Assembly (NCBI GenBank): GCA_049115955.1 | Contig: JAGDZJ010000015.1 | Location: 62,001 to 126,000 of the forward strand | From: Salinispirillum sp049115955 | GTDB taxonomy: Bacteria > Pseudomonadota > Gammaproteobacteria > Pseudomonadales > Natronospirillaceae | Direction: 5' to 3' | Length of the DNA: 64,000 nt | Part shown: positions 16,734 to 26,082 of the stretch, in pieces | Layout of the letters: the number at the start of each line of letters is the position of its first letter | Numbering within the stretch: position 1 is the stretch's first letter | Notes under the pieces: generated by a model | Seen by the model: the letters and a program-made list of their open reading frames with translations, nothing else | Told to the model about the DNA's origin: nothing | Database searches by the model: none | Program-made: the position numbers and the translations under genes

Positions 16734-17786
16734 TCAATTCAGGCTGCCGGCGCGACTGAACGACGGCAATGACAACAACGACGGCCAATACATCCAGCGC
16801 ACCACGGCCTTGCCCTGTACTTCGCGCCGTTCAATAAAGGGGCTAGTGCCGTATTGCTGAAGCCAAAAGCGTGAATCTAAAGAATTGTCACGGTTATCAC
16901 CCACAACAAAATAGTGATCTTCAGGCACAGTAACATCCAACGGAATCAAGCTGGGCGTCGACATATTTTGTATCTGGTAAATTTCGTATTCTTTGCCGGC
17001 CAGTGTCTCAATGTAGCGCGCTATACGCCGCCCATCTTCGACGTAGGTATCCAGATATCGTCTTGGCAGCGCCTCACCGTTGATGCGCAGCTCTTTGGTT
17101 CGATAATCGTACTGCACCCTGTCCCCACCAACACCAATCACTCGCTTAATGTAGTTCTGATGTGCCTCGTGTGGTGGCACCGCTACTATGATATCACCCG
17201 GCTGCGGGGCACCAAAGTCCGTCAACTGTGTTTTCAACACGGGCAAACGCAGACCGTAGGAAAACTTGTTCACCAACAAAAAGTCACCGACGATCAGATT
17301 TGGCCGCATTGAGCCCGAGGGTATTTGATAGGGTTCAAAAAGAAACGATCGCAACACCACGACCAACGCCAACACCGGAAAGAAGCTCTTGGCGTATTCA
17401 ACCAAGCCATTGTCAGTCTGCGCCTGTGTCTGCAAGGTCTCGGTGGGCAACTGCTCTGCCACTTTCAGCCTTAGCTTGCGCAGCAATAACCGGTCGGCCA
17501 AGGCCACGGCACCCGCAAACAAGGTGCCCAGAATCAGCAGCAACGCGAGGTCCTGATTTTCCCGAATTGCGGTAAAGATCAGCAGTATGATCAGCGGTGC
17601 TCCGGCCATCATGGCCAGACGGCTCCACGTGCGCTGGGTCAGGTAGGACTCAACATTCTGCGCACTCAAATCACCGGATTTCAGCAACGCGGACACCGTT
17701 TTGAGACGACGCCGGTCTAACACGAAGGTGTCAACCAACCAAACCACAATCAGTATGGCCAGCAGCCAGGCTATCCATCCAAACAC
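16734..17786 (-). CDS. lepB: Signal peptidase I
   Basis: 350 aa, longer than E. coli (324). Inner-membrane protease removing Sec signal peptides in the periplasm. The catalytic Ser159 is in YQIPSGSMRPNLIVGDFLLV and Lys214 in NYIKRVIGVGGDRV; the C-terminal GDNRDNSLDSR box is present. The N-terminal 150 residues hold a first TM helix (3-20) and two further hydrophobic stretches (about 58-73 and 79-97) before the helix that leads to the active site, more membrane segments than the two of E. coli. Follows lepA by 15 bases on the same strand. Confidence 0.96.
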   Translation of the reverse strand: MFGWIAWLLAILIVVWLVDTFVLDRRRLKTVSALLKSGDLSAQNVESYLTQRTWSRLAMMAGAPLIILLIFTAIRENQDLALLLILGTLFAGAVALADRLLLRKLRLKVAEQLPTETLQTQAQTDNGLVEYAKSFFPVLALVVVLRSFLFEPYQIPSGSMRPNLIVGDFLLVNKFSYGLRLPVLKTQLTDFGAPQPGDIIVAVPPHEAHQNYIKRVIGVGGDRVQYDYRTKELRINGEALPRRYLDTYVEDGRRIARYIETLAGKEYEIYQIQNMSTPSLIPLDVTVPEDHYFVVGDNRDNSLDSRFWLQQYGTSPFIERREVQGKAVVRWMYWPSLLSLPSFSRAGSLN

Positions 17787-17801
17787 AGCAGTTCCTCTCT
17801 A

Positions 17802-19601
17802 TTAATCCGATTTCAACACGGCTAAGAAGGCATCCTGTGGAATCTCCACATTGCCGACCTGCTTCATGCGTTTTTTCCCTTCTTTCTGGCGTTCCAGCAG
17901 CTTCTTCTTACGTGACACGTCGCCACCGTAACACTTCGCGGTGACGTTTTTGCGCAACGCCTTAACGGTAGTCCGCGCAACGACTTGGCGACCGATGGCA
18001 GCCTGAATGGCCACGTCGAACATCTGGCGCGGAATCAACTCTTTCATTTTCTCACACAGGTTACGACCCCGACTTTGAATCTGATCACGGTGCATGATGA
18101 CCGCCAAGGCATCCACAGTATCACCATTAACCAAAATATCCAGACGTACCATGGGAGCAGCTTCGTAGCGTTCAAAGGAGAAGTCCAGCGAGGCGAAGCC
18201 GCGTGTGGCCGACTTAAGCCGGTCAAAAAAGTCCATCACTACTTCGTTCATCGGCATGTCATACACCACACTGACCTGACTGCCGGTAAACAACATGTTT
18301 ACCTGCGTGCCACGCTTTTCGGTACAGAGTGTGATCACATTGCCCAGGTACTCCTGTGGCACCAGAATGCTGGCCCGTACAATCGGCTCACGAATTTCTT
18401 CGATACTGCCCAGATCCGGTAATTTCGACGGATTATCGACGTACACGATGTCTCCGTTGTTTTTCAGTACCTCAAACACCACTGTTGGTGCCGTGGTGAT
18501 CAGGTCAATATCGTACTCACGCTCCAAGCGCTCCTGAATGATCTCCATGTGCAGCATGCCGAGGAAACCGCAACGGAAACCAAAACCCAATGCGTCCGAG
18601 CTTTCTGGCTCATAAAACAACGACGCATCGTTCAGGCTGAGCTTTTCCAGCGCGTCACGGAAATCCTCATAGTCATCCGAACTGATTGGGAACAAGCCCG
18701 CATAGACCTGCGGCTTAACCTTTTTAAAACCCGGTAACTGCACAACATCAGGCGTTCTAGCCCAGGTTATGGTGTCGCCCACGGGCGCCCCGTGAATGTC
18801 CTTGATGCCAGTGCAGATGTAGCCTACTTCACCGGCTTTCAGCTCGTTGGTCGGGGTGCGCTTGGGGGTGAACACGCCCAAATTGTCGACCAAGTGCGTA
18901 CGGCCGGTACTCTTGATCAGTACCTTATCACCCTTCTTCAAGCTGCCTTGACGGATACGCACCAAGGACACCACACCCAAATAGTTGTCGAACCATGAGT
19001 CAATGATCAAGGCCTGCAAATTGGCTTCGGTGTCGCCCACCGGTGGCGGAATTCGGCGCACCAACTCTTCCAGTACGTCTTCTACGCCCAAGCCCGATTT
19101 TGCCGAGCAACGCACAGCGTCTGTGGCTTCAATGCCAATGATCTCTTCTATCTCTTGCGCGACTTTTTCCGGTTCGGCTTGCGGCAAATCCATCTTATTC
19201 AGGATGGGAATCACTTCCAGGTTTTGATCCAGCGCCGTGTAGCAGTTTGCCACCGACTGGGCTTCGACACCCTGCGCCGCATCGACCACCAACAATGCGC
19301 CTTCGCACGCTGCCAGTGAGCGCGATACTTCATAGCTGAAGTCGACGTGCCCCGGGGTGTCGATGAAGTTCAACTGATAGGTCTTGCCATCGCGTGCGGT
19401 GTAATTCAGCGTAACGCTTTGCGCTTTGATGGTGATGCCGCGCTCACGCTCAATGTCCATGCTGTCCAGCACTTGCTCGGACATATCGCGGTCGGCTAGA
19501 CCGCCACACACCTGAATGAAGCGGTCGGCCAAGGTGGATTTACCGTGGTCGATATGGGCAATAATGCTGAAATTACGAATGTGGGATAAATCGCTACTCA
19601 C
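17802..19601 (-). CDS. lepA: Elongation factor 4 (LepA)
   Basis: 599 aa, exactly the family size. Ribosomal GTPase with a role in back-translocation and 30S assembly. The sequence after the start, HIRNFSIIAHIDHGKSTLADR, is the G1 region; DTPGHVDFSYEVSRSLAACEG is G3, NKMD is G4. The unique C-terminal domain ends KEGKKRMKQVGNVEIPQDAF. The start codon is GTG at 19599-19601, with no clear Shine-Dalgarno, inside a highly structured leader. Cotranscribed with lepB. Confidence 0.97.
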   Translation of the reverse strand: MSSDLSHIRNFSIIAHIDHGKSTLADRFIQVCGGLADRDMSEQVLDSMDIERERGITIKAQSVTLNYTARDGKTYQLNFIDTPGHVDFSYEVSRSLAACEGALLVVDAAQGVEAQSVANCYTALDQNLEVIPILNKMDLPQAEPEKVAQEIEEIIGIEATDAVRCSAKSGLGVEDVLEELVRRIPPPVGDTEANLQALIIDSWFDNYLGVVSLVRIRQGSLKKGDKVLIKSTGRTHLVDNLGVFTPKRTPTNELKAGEVGYICTGIKDIHGAPVGDTITWARTPDVVQLPGFKKVKPQVYAGLFPISSDDYEDFRDALEKLSLNDASLFYEPESSDALGFGFRCGFLGMLHMEIIQERLEREYDIDLITTAPTVVFEVLKNNGDIVYVDNPSKLPDLGSIEEIREPIVRASILVPQEYLGNVITLCTEKRGTQVNMLFTGSQVSVVYDMPMNEVVMDFFDRLKSATRGFASLDFSFERYEAAPMVRLDILVNGDTVDALAVIMHRDQIQSRGRNLCEKMKELIPRQMFDVAIQAAIGRQVVARTTVKALRKNVTAKCYGGDVSRKKKLLERQKEGKKRMKQVGNVEIPQDAFLAVLKSD

Positions 19602-19604
19602 CGT

Positions 19605-19733
19605 CTGGGGTACCCTATGTCGGCACGCGGCAAAACCGCGTGCACATTGTCCGAAAAATGGGTGGCGATTCTACTCAATTGGCGACGAAAAGGCTATGAA
19701 TGTCGTAATCGCCACCCACCTAGGGTGCCCTAC
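19605..19733. repeat. Nested inverted repeats in the mucD-lepA gap
   Basis: Three levels are visible: an imperfect outer pair (about 19605-19620 with 19718-19733), a perfect 8-bp hairpin GCACGCGG-CAAAA-CCGCGTGC at 19623-19643, and a perfect 12-bp pair TGGGTGGCGATT (19659-19670) with AATCGCCACCCA (19707-19718). The right outer arm covers the mucD stop codon and the left comes within four bases of the lepA GTG. Possibly a relic or variant of the long stem-loop family, but the conserved core is not present. Confidence 0.55.
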
Positions 19734-21148
19734 AAAGCAACAGACACAAACCGCACTGCCCCATCGCGTATAATGCGCAAGGCAACACGACGCCCCGACG
19801 GCAACTCGTCGGCCACGGCATCGAACTCGGCTTTGGTGCGCACGAACTGGCCGTGCATCATGGTGATCACGTCACCTTGGCGCAAGTCTGCCTCCAAAGC
19901 TGGGCCGTCAAACACCTCATCAATGACCACGCCGCGTTCTTGCACGGTTCGAGCTTCACCTTGCGTCAGGTCACGCACGCGCACTTTCAGCGGATTATCA
20001 ATATCCGGCGTCGGTGCAGCACGCGCCACCACTTGTTGTTCGTCTTCAGGGAAAGCGCCTATGCGTAACGGCAAAATCACGCGTTCGCCATTGCGTACAA
20101 CTTCCAGGTCAACCACTGTACCGGGGCGCGTCGCTCCGACCATGGGAGCAAGATCGGTGTAGCGACGAATTTCACGGCTATCAAAGCTCAATATCAAGTC
20201 ACCGGGGATCAAACCAGCATCTTCAGCCGGTGTACCGTCGTAAACGTGCTGAACCAAAGCACCCACTGGACGATCCAGCCCGAAAGACTCCGCTAACATA
20301 GGGTCGTCGTTGTAGTTGCTGTCCATGGCAATGCCCAACCAACCACGCGCGACGACACCGCTGTCACGCAACTGATCAATGATATCCATCGCCATGTTCG
20401 ACGGAATGGCGAACGACAAGCCCATGAAGCCGCCTGAGCGGGTATAGATTTGCGAGTTAATACCAATCACCTGACCTTGCGTGTTGAACAAGGGGCCGCC
20501 GGAATTACCAGGATTGATGGCGACATCAGTTTGAATAAAAGGCACATAACGGTCACCCAAACTGCGTCCTTTTGCACTCACGATACCTGCCGTGACGGAA
20601 TAATCCATGCCAAACGGTGCGCCAATGGCCAGCACCCACTCACCGACGCGTAAGCTGTCGGAATCGCCGAAGCTCAGGGAAGGCAGGTTAGTCGCCTCAA
20701 CTTTCAAAAGGGCAAGGTCGCTTTGTTCGTCCGTACCAATCACTTCTGCAGCAAACGAACGTTGGTCGTCGAGTCGCACCCGCACGCTGTTGGCACCAGC
20801 GATCACGTGATGGTTAGTCACCACATAGCCATCACTGGAAATAATAAACCCCGAACCTTGCGAGCGACGCGGCTGTGGTTGAGGTGGTTGGTTCGGCTGG
20901 TTCGGCATTTGATCGCCAAAGAAGTAACGGAACATTTCTGGCATTTGCTGCTGCCACTGTTCCATTTGCTGTTGCTGGCGGCGGTTCGGCTCGCCTTCCG
21001 CTTCAATACGCACCACACTCGGCGAATAGTCTTCCGCCAAGGTGACAAAATCGGGCAGTGTAATGGTTTGTGCACTGCTGCTTTGAGCAACCACAAACAG
21101 GATCGATAGCATGAACATGGATAACCATGAGGTAACGTTATTGCGCAT
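19730..21148 (-). CDS. mucD: DegP/MucD-type periplasmic serine protease
   Basis: 472 aa. Periplasmic protease/chaperone of envelope quality control. Signal peptide 1-26 (...SSSAQ). The catalytic triad is seen in VTNHHVIAG (His), QSDLALLKV (Asp) and NPGNSGGPLFN (Ser), followed by two PDZ domains (ARGWLGIAMD and the final FDGPALEADLRQGDVI). A Gln-rich Q-linker loop (RRQQQQMEQWQQQMP) follows the first strand, as in MucD/DegQ proteins. AGGAG precedes the ATG by 9 bases. Lies between rseC/mucC and lepA, the conserved mucD place. No clear sigma-E promoter was found upstream. Confidence 0.93.
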   Translation of the reverse strand: MRNNVTSWLSMFMLSILFVVAQSSSAQTITLPDFVTLAEDYSPSVVRIEAEGEPNRRQQQQMEQWQQQMPEMFRYFFGDQMPNQPNQPPQPQPRRSQGSGFIISSDGYVVTNHHVIAGANSVRVRLDDQRSFAAEVIGTDEQSDLALLKVEATNLPSLSFGDSDSLRVGEWVLAIGAPFGMDYSVTAGIVSAKGRSLGDRYVPFIQTDVAINPGNSGGPLFNTQGQVIGINSQIYTRSGGFMGLSFAIPSNMAMDIIDQLRDSGVVARGWLGIAMDSNYNDDPMLAESFGLDRPVGALVQHVYDGTPAEDAGLIPGDLILSFDSREIRRYTDLAPMVGATRPGTVVDLEVVRNGERVILPLRIGAFPEDEQQVVARAAPTPDIDNPLKVRVRDLTQGEARTVQERGVVIDEVFDGPALEADLRQGDVITMMHGQFVRTKAEFDAVADELPSGRRVALRIIRDGAVRFVSVAL

Positions 21149-21266
21149 TCTTATTGACTCCTAATACGGCCATACCGCGAATATTTGTATCTTTTGCGCC
21201 ACCCTCAAGCACTACCTGTGTCGTTTTACGCTTCATTTACCGGTTGCAATCGGGTGGAAGCGGCGA

Positions 21267-21722
21267 TTAAACGGGTGTCTGATTGCCAACGCGAAGTATA
21301 CGAGGCTGCACCGCTGGATCATGCTGCCAACGCGCCGTTCGCCGCCGAGCCCAGCACAATCCGGCCGCTAAACCCAAGCCAGCCCCCAGCAATGCCATAC
21401 TGTCGGTGTTAAACCAGTGACTAAAAACAAGAGCGCCGGTCATTAGGGTCAATAACGGCAACAAATACAGCCAAAAAGCACCGCGCAAAAAAGCCGTTTC
21501 GGGAATGCCAATCCACACCACTTGTCCCACCGCCAAAACGCGATCGGTATTGATGGGTAAAAAGCTCTTGCTGGCTTGATCCTGCGCACTGATGACCTGA
21601 CTCATAAGAGATTGCCCGCACCCGGCACGTGCCGAACAGCGCGCACAGGCGCTGCTGCGCACGGTTTCCACCCAAACGCGCCCCGGCTCAATGGTTGCCA
21701 CGGTGGCCTGCTCTTCAATCAT
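21267..21722 (-). CDS. rseC: RseC/MucC-like SoxR-reducing system protein
   Basis: 151 aa. Inner-membrane protein of the RseC family, linked to sigma-E control and to the Rsx/Rnf electron pathway. The N-terminus has the four-cysteine cluster CARCSARAGCG, followed by two TM helices (about 82-104 and 110-128) and a short polar tail. It is divergent from nadB and upstream of mucD. The genes rpoE, rseA and rseB, which in most gammaproteobacteria lie between nadB and rseC, are not here. Confidence 0.9.
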   Translation of the reverse strand: MIEEQATVATIEPGRVWVETVRSSACARCSARAGCGQSLMSQVISAQDQASKSFLPINTDRVLAVGQVVWIGIPETAFLRGAFWLYLLPLLTLMTGALVFSHWFNTDSMALLGAGLGLAAGLCWARRRTARWQHDPAVQPRILRVGNQTPV

Positions 21723-21805
21723 AATCTTTACCTTCTACTGAGGGTTGGCAATATACCACAATTAGTACCAACACCGATGACCTCACAAGCCTCTGATACG
21801 CTGCG

Positions 21806-21833
21806 TTACAGACCCACCACAGATGGTTATACT
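21806..21833 (+). promoter_or_regulatory. Probable sigma-70 promoter of nadB
   Basis: TTACAG at 21806-21811 and TATACT at 21828-21833 with a 16-base spacer, ending 21 bases before the nadB ATG. This leaves a very short leader. Judged by eye only. Confidence 0.45.
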
Positions 21834-21854
21834 AACCGGCCAGCATTTCATTGA

Positions 21855-23486
21855 ATGGACACCATGACAGCCCCCTCAACAGCTTCTTTAGATTTTGACG
21901 TCTTGATCATTGGTACTGGTGCGGCAGGATTGACGTTGGCGCTCAGCCTGCCTGCGCACCTGCGCATTGGCTTGGTCAGTAAAGGGGAACTAGGGGGTGG
22001 CAGCACCGCGTGGGCACAAGGGGGCGTGGCGGCTGTACTGGAAACCGGCGACTCCATTGAAGACCACATTCACGACACCGAGGTGGCCGGGGCCGGCCTA
22101 TGTAACGCTGACGCAGTGCGCTTTACGGTTGAACACAGCGCCGAAGCCATTCGCTGGCTGGTCGATATGGGCGTACCGTTTACGCCCGATGCAGCCACCG
22201 AACTGGGTTTGCACCTCACCAAAGAAGGCGGGCACAGTCGCCGTCGCATCGTGCACGCTGCCGACGCCACCGGCTATGCCATTACCGCTACGCTCACGCA
22301 ACAAATCGCCAACGCTCAGAACGTAACGTTTTTGCCGCAGCACACCGCCGTCGATTTGATCACCACTGAAAAACTCGGCTTAGCGGGCACCAACCGCTGT
22401 GTGGGTGCCTATCTGTATAGCCAAGTAGAAGACCGTGTGATCACCTGCCGCGTCAGCCATACTGCGCTGGCTACCGGCGGTGCCAGCAAGGCTTATTTGT
22501 ACACCAGCAACCCGGACGGTTCGACGGGCGACGGCATAGCAATGGCGTGGCGTGCGGGCTGTCGCTTAGCCAATATGGAATTCAACCAGTTCCACCCGAC
22601 CTGCCTCTACCACCCGCACGCGAAGTCTTTCCTGCTGTCAGAAGCCATACGCGGAGAAGGTGGTCGTTTACTGCTGCCGGACGGCGAACGCTTTATGCAT
22701 CGCTTTGATGATCGCTTAGAGCTCGCACCGCGCGATATCGTCGCACGCGCTATCGACCACGAGATGAAACGTCTTGGCGCGGACAGTCTGTTTTTGGACA
22801 TCAGCCATCAAAGTCCCGAATTCATCAACGAGCACTTCCCGACCATTCAGCGCCGCTGTTTGGAATACGGTATCGACATCACGCGCGAGCCAATTCCTGT
22901 TGTACCGGCCGCGCATTATACGTGCGGCGGTATTAAAACCGACCTGCAAGGCCAGACCGATTTGCCCGGTTTGTTTGCTATTGGTGAATGCGCGCACACC
23001 GGCCTGCACGGCGCCAATCGACTGGCCAGTAACTCACTGCTCGAATGTTTGGTCTTCGCCCGTTCCGCCGCCCTCCGCATTGAACAGCAACCAACGGGAG
23101 AACTGCCCACCGAAATACCGTCTTGGGATGAAAGTCGCGTTACAGATTCTGACGAAGACGTGGTTATCGCACACAACTGGGACGAACTGCGGCGTTTCAT
23201 GTGGGATTACGTCGGCATCGTGCGTACCAGCAAACGCTTAATACGTGCCCGTCATCGCGTCCAACTGTTGAAAGATGAGATTCACGAATTTTACAGCAAC
23301 TACCGCATCAGCAATGACTTACTGGAACTGCGCAACTTGGTTGCCATCGCTGAAGCCATCATAGAAAGTGCCATTCGGCGCAAAGAAAGCCGAGGCCTGC
23401 ATTACACGCTGGATCATCCAGAATCCGAAGGTGCGGCAGTGGATACCGTACTGGAGCCTATGGATCAGTTGCACCAAGTACCGTGA
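21855..23486 (+). CDS. nadB: L-aspartate oxidase
   Basis: 543 aa. Flavoenzyme oxidising L-aspartate to iminoaspartate, the first step of NAD synthesis. FAD-binding motif VLIIGTGAAGLTLALSLP near residue 18; substrate-domain motif HSRRRIVHAADATG; conserved GGIKTDLQGQTDLPGLFAIGECAHTGLHGANRLASNSLLE. Two ATGs three codons apart are possible starts. Its 3' end overlaps the convergent ygfX gene by 29 bases. Divergent from rseC. Confidence 0.96.
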   Translation: MDTMTAPSTASLDFDVLIIGTGAAGLTLALSLPAHLRIGLVSKGELGGGSTAWAQGGVAAVLETGDSIEDHIHDTEVAGAGLCNADAVRFTVEHSAEAIRWLVDMGVPFTPDAATELGLHLTKEGGHSRRRIVHAADATGYAITATLTQQIANAQNVTFLPQHTAVDLITTEKLGLAGTNRCVGAYLYSQVEDRVITCRVSHTALATGGASKAYLYTSNPDGSTGDGIAMAWRAGCRLANMEFNQFHPTCLYHPHAKSFLLSEAIRGEGGRLLLPDGERFMHRFDDRLELAPRDIVARAIDHEMKRLGADSLFLDISHQSPEFINEHFPTIQRRCLEYGIDITREPIPVVPAAHYTCGGIKTDLQGQTDLPGLFAIGECAHTGLHGANRLASNSLLECLVFARSAALRIEQQPTGELPTEIPSWDESRVTDSDEDVVIAHNWDELRRFMWDYVGIVRTSKRLIRARHRVQLLKDEIHEFYSNYRISNDLLELRNLVAIAEAIIESAIRRKESRGLHYTLDHPESEGAAVDTVLEPMDQLHQVP

Positions 23487-23871
23487 AACGCGCACAGATG
23501 CGCAAACGACGCCAGTCGTCTGCGGGCAGTTGATCCTGATAGACCCAGTAGTGGCCGCGCCCATTGCGCCGCGGCACACCGACAAGCCGGGGGAGGATCA
23601 ACAGCGGCTTACGCGGCAGCGTGATCCAGCGGTCTTGGGTTAGATCGTATGCCCACCACCGGCCTTGGGCGAAACGCAGCGTTTTACGCAGCCCGCTTGG
23701 CCACAGCGTTTGCCACCACCACAGCCGAGCCAATAGCAACAACACACCACACCACCAAAGAACCCACCACCAAGCCAATGACCCCAGCGTGAAGCCAAAC
23801 AAACACAGCAGGCTGTAACCACCCCACTGCCAAGCCCTGCGCTCCTGGCTGGGCCCTAATACAAATGTCAT
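23458..23871 (-). CDS. YgfX/CptA-family inner-membrane protein
   Basis: 137 aa. Very Trp-rich, with two adjacent TM helices (about 17-33 and 37-55) followed by a soluble tail with RWWAYDLTQDRWITLPRKPLL. This form and its place 33 bases after sdhE match the ygfX (cptA) gene of the E. coli sdhE-ygfX operon; E. coli YgfX was described as a membrane protein affecting cell shape and linked to SdhE. Sequence identity in this family is low, so the call leans on topology and neighbourhood. Its end overlaps nadB tail to tail. Confidence 0.8.
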   Translation of the reverse strand: MTFVLGPSQERRAWQWGGYSLLCLFGFTLGSLAWWWVLWWCGVLLLLARLWWWQTLWPSGLRKTLRFAQGRWWAYDLTQDRWITLPRKPLLILPRLVGVPRRNGRGHYWVYQDQLPADDWRRLRICARFTVLGATDP

Positions 23872-23904
23872 CCCTGTCCTCGCGTTGTTAGCGCTCGTGG
23901 TTGA

Positions 23905-24174
23905 TCAGTGTTTACCCGCGTCAACCTTCCCCGCGTGGTCCAGAATCAAGCGCACGATGCGCGCCACATCATCGTTCGCCGGAGGCACACTCTGCATCAA
24001 CACGTTGAACAAATCTTGGTCTTCGCCCGCCAAAAAGACCTCATAACGGGCCTGATCGTCTTCGGCAAGGGTTGGATAAACCTCTTGCACAAAAGGCACC
24101 AGCAAGAGGTCCAGCTCCAGCATGCCGCGACGGCTGTGCCAGAACAGTCGGTTAAGCTTTTCTTGAGAAGGCAT
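23905..24174 (-). CDS. sdhE: FAD assembly factor SdhE
   Basis: 89 aa, the family size. Small cytoplasmic protein that helps attach FAD covalently to succinate dehydrogenase (SdhA) and fumarate reductase. The motif SRRGMLELDLLL near residue 15 contains the RGxxE signature required for function. The ATG at 24172-24174 is chosen because the protein then begins like known members (MPSQEKLNRLFWHSRRG); the frame stays open upstream but has no similarity. Divergent from ygfZ, operon with the ygfX-like gene. Confidence 0.93.
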   Translation of the reverse strand: MPSQEKLNRLFWHSRRGMLELDLLLVPFVQEVYPTLAEDDQARYEVFLAGEDQDLFNVLMQSVPPANDDVARIVRLILDHAGKVDAGKH

Positions 24175-24322
24175 ATCGAGGGGAATCTCCAGAATAATAG
24201 ACGGGCCAAGTACTTTCTTTTTACCGACGCCATCGTTACAGACGCGGTAAAGCAAAGCGGCGCATACTCGAATTCTAAAGAAGCTGGTATGATTGCACCA
24301 GTTGTTTTCTGCTGGAGCCATC

Positions 24323-25204
24323 ATGTCGGATATCATCGCCCCGCTATTGAGCAAGGGTATTTTAGAAGTGCGCGGCCCAGACGCCAGCCGCTTGTTACAA
24401 GGCCAATGCACGGCAGACTTAAACGTTCTGTCCGTGGGAAATTGGGTGCTGGGCGGGCTTTGTACGGTGAAAGGTCGGCTCTATGCGAATTTTATTCTCG
24501 CCCGCGTACAAGACGACTGTTTTTGGCTGATCATGCCCGCCGAGCAGATCGACGACACTCTCATCCGGCTCAAAAAATACGCGGTCTTCTACAAAACCAC
24601 GTTAAGCAACTTAGCCAAGTCTTGGCACGGCTTAGGGTATTTCCCACCAGTGAGCAACACGATCCCGGCGGGAGAAATCACCGCTTCAGCAACTGAAGTG
24701 CGTATTTCATTATCCGACGGCCATCAAATGGTTTGGCTCAATGCCCTGCAAGAAGACGCCTACGAACGCGCCATGGTGCAGCTTGAAGAGCAGGCATCCT
24801 TTGTCACCGAAACACAGTGGGACAATTGGGAAACGACGCAAGGTTGGGTTTGGGTCACCCCCAATACCAGCGAAGCTTGGGTGCCGCAAATGATTGCTTG
24901 GGACACCTTGGGCGGTGTCAGCTTTAAAAAGGGCTGCTTTACCGGCCAAGAGGTGGTCGCTCGCCTGCACTACAAAGGCCAGAGTAAGCGCTTACTATAT
25001 GCCGTACGAGGCAGCCAAGGCACACCCAACGTAGGCGCCCAAATAACGGCACCCGGCGCACCAAAAGCCTTAGGAGAACTCATTCGTGTGACACATGACC
25101 AGACGCCATGGATTGGACTGGCTATCCTCAACCCACCCACAGACGGTGCAGCAACCCTGCTGGTCGACGACAGTCCTATCGACCACCTAGAGCAGGTAAA
25201 CTGA
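24323..25204 (+). CDS. ygfZ: Folate-binding protein YgfZ
   Basis: 293 aa. Folate-dependent protein related to the GcvT aminomethyltransferase, needed for full activity of some Fe-S enzymes such as MiaB. The conserved motif KGCFTGQEVVARLHYKGQSKR, with the key Cys, is present at about residue 200; the N-terminus has LLQGQCTADLN. The ATG at 24323 follows CTGGAG; an ATG 30 bases upstream lacks such a site. Divergent from sdhE and 15 bases ahead of the HDOD gene. Confidence 0.93.
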   Translation: MSDIIAPLLSKGILEVRGPDASRLLQGQCTADLNVLSVGNWVLGGLCTVKGRLYANFILARVQDDCFWLIMPAEQIDDTLIRLKKYAVFYKTTLSNLAKSWHGLGYFPPVSNTIPAGEITASATEVRISLSDGHQMVWLNALQEDAYERAMVQLEEQASFVTETQWDNWETTQGWVWVTPNTSEAWVPQMIAWDTLGGVSFKKGCFTGQEVVARLHYKGQSKRLLYAVRGSQGTPNVGAQITAPGAPKALGELIRVTHDQTPWIGLAILNPPTDGAATLLVDDSPIDHLEQVN

Positions 25205-25219
25205 AAGGAAACCTTTTTC

Positions 25220-26050
25220 ATGGCTACCATGGTAGAAAGTATTCGTGACGACATCCTGATGCTCGTCGCCAGTGAACAATTAGTGTTGCCTACACCACCA
25301 GAAATCGCCATGCGTGTGCGCGAACTGGCGGAGGACAGTGAAACAAGCGTTACTGAACTGACCGAATTGATCAGCCGCGACCCAGCCATAGCGGCACGCA
25401 TCATTCGCATCACCAACTCGCCTTTGTTTCGGGTTAACTTTCCGATCCAGGATTTGCAAATGGCGATCAGCCGGTTGGGTATGAACTACACCGCCAACCT
25501 CGCCATTGGTTTAGCCATGAAGCAAATGTTTCAGGCCACCAGTGAGATGATTGAAGAACGGATGCAACGCAACTGGCAGATCACCGGTCGCGTCGCCGCC
25601 TACGCTGCGGTATTGGCAGAGGGTTCAGGCATTTCACCGGACGAAGCTACACTTGCCGCGTTGCTGCACCGCATTGGTGTATTGCCAGTACTGACATACG
25701 CGGAAGAAAATTCACAGAAAAACATCAACGGCATCACTCTCGACAAACTATCAGGGCATTTGCACGGTCAGTTGGGCACGATGATCTTGCAGCAGTGGGA
25801 CTTTCCCGCGTCTATGCGTGATGTGCCGGCGAACTACCGCAAGCTGGACAACGACAGCGCCAATGTCACCCACTGCGACCTCATCACCGCAGCGAACCTG
25901 CTGATGTTTGCGAAGAGCGAAAACTATTTTGGCCGCGCGGACTGGGCGACCTTGCCGGTCATTGAACGTTTAGGGCTACCCACCGACCGCAATCACCGTG
26001 ATGTACAAGAGATTCATCAGCGAGTTGCAGAAACTGGCAATCTTTTCTGA
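25220..26050 (+). CDS. HDOD-domain signalling protein
   Basis: 276 aa. A single HDOD domain fills residues about 18-215 (LPTPPEIAMRVRELAEDSE, SRDPAIAARIIRITNSP, FPIQDLQMAISRLGM), with no GGDEF, EAL or receiver part attached. HDOD proteins are HD-related and usually lack the catalytic HD pair; where known they act in signalling and motility control. AAAGGAAA precedes the ATG. Fifteen bases after ygfZ, so probably cotranscribed. Specific role unknown. Confidence 0.88.
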   Translation: MATMVESIRDDILMLVASEQLVLPTPPEIAMRVRELAEDSETSVTELTELISRDPAIAARIIRITNSPLFRVNFPIQDLQMAISRLGMNYTANLAIGLAMKQMFQATSEMIEERMQRNWQITGRVAAYAAVLAEGSGISPDEATLAALLHRIGVLPVLTYAEENSQKNINGITLDKLSGHLHGQLGTMILQQWDFPASMRDVPANYRKLDNDSANVTHCDLITAANLLMFAKSENYFGRADWATLPVIERLGLPTDRNHRDVQEIHQRVAETGNLF

Positions 26051-26082
26051 TGAGGATGAAGCCCCAAGACGTTTAAAAAAGT

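Noticed and set aside
21149..21266. Sigma-E promoter (GGAACTT-N16-TCTGA) for mucD
   Set aside because: No acceptable match on the minus strand in the gap between rseC and mucD.
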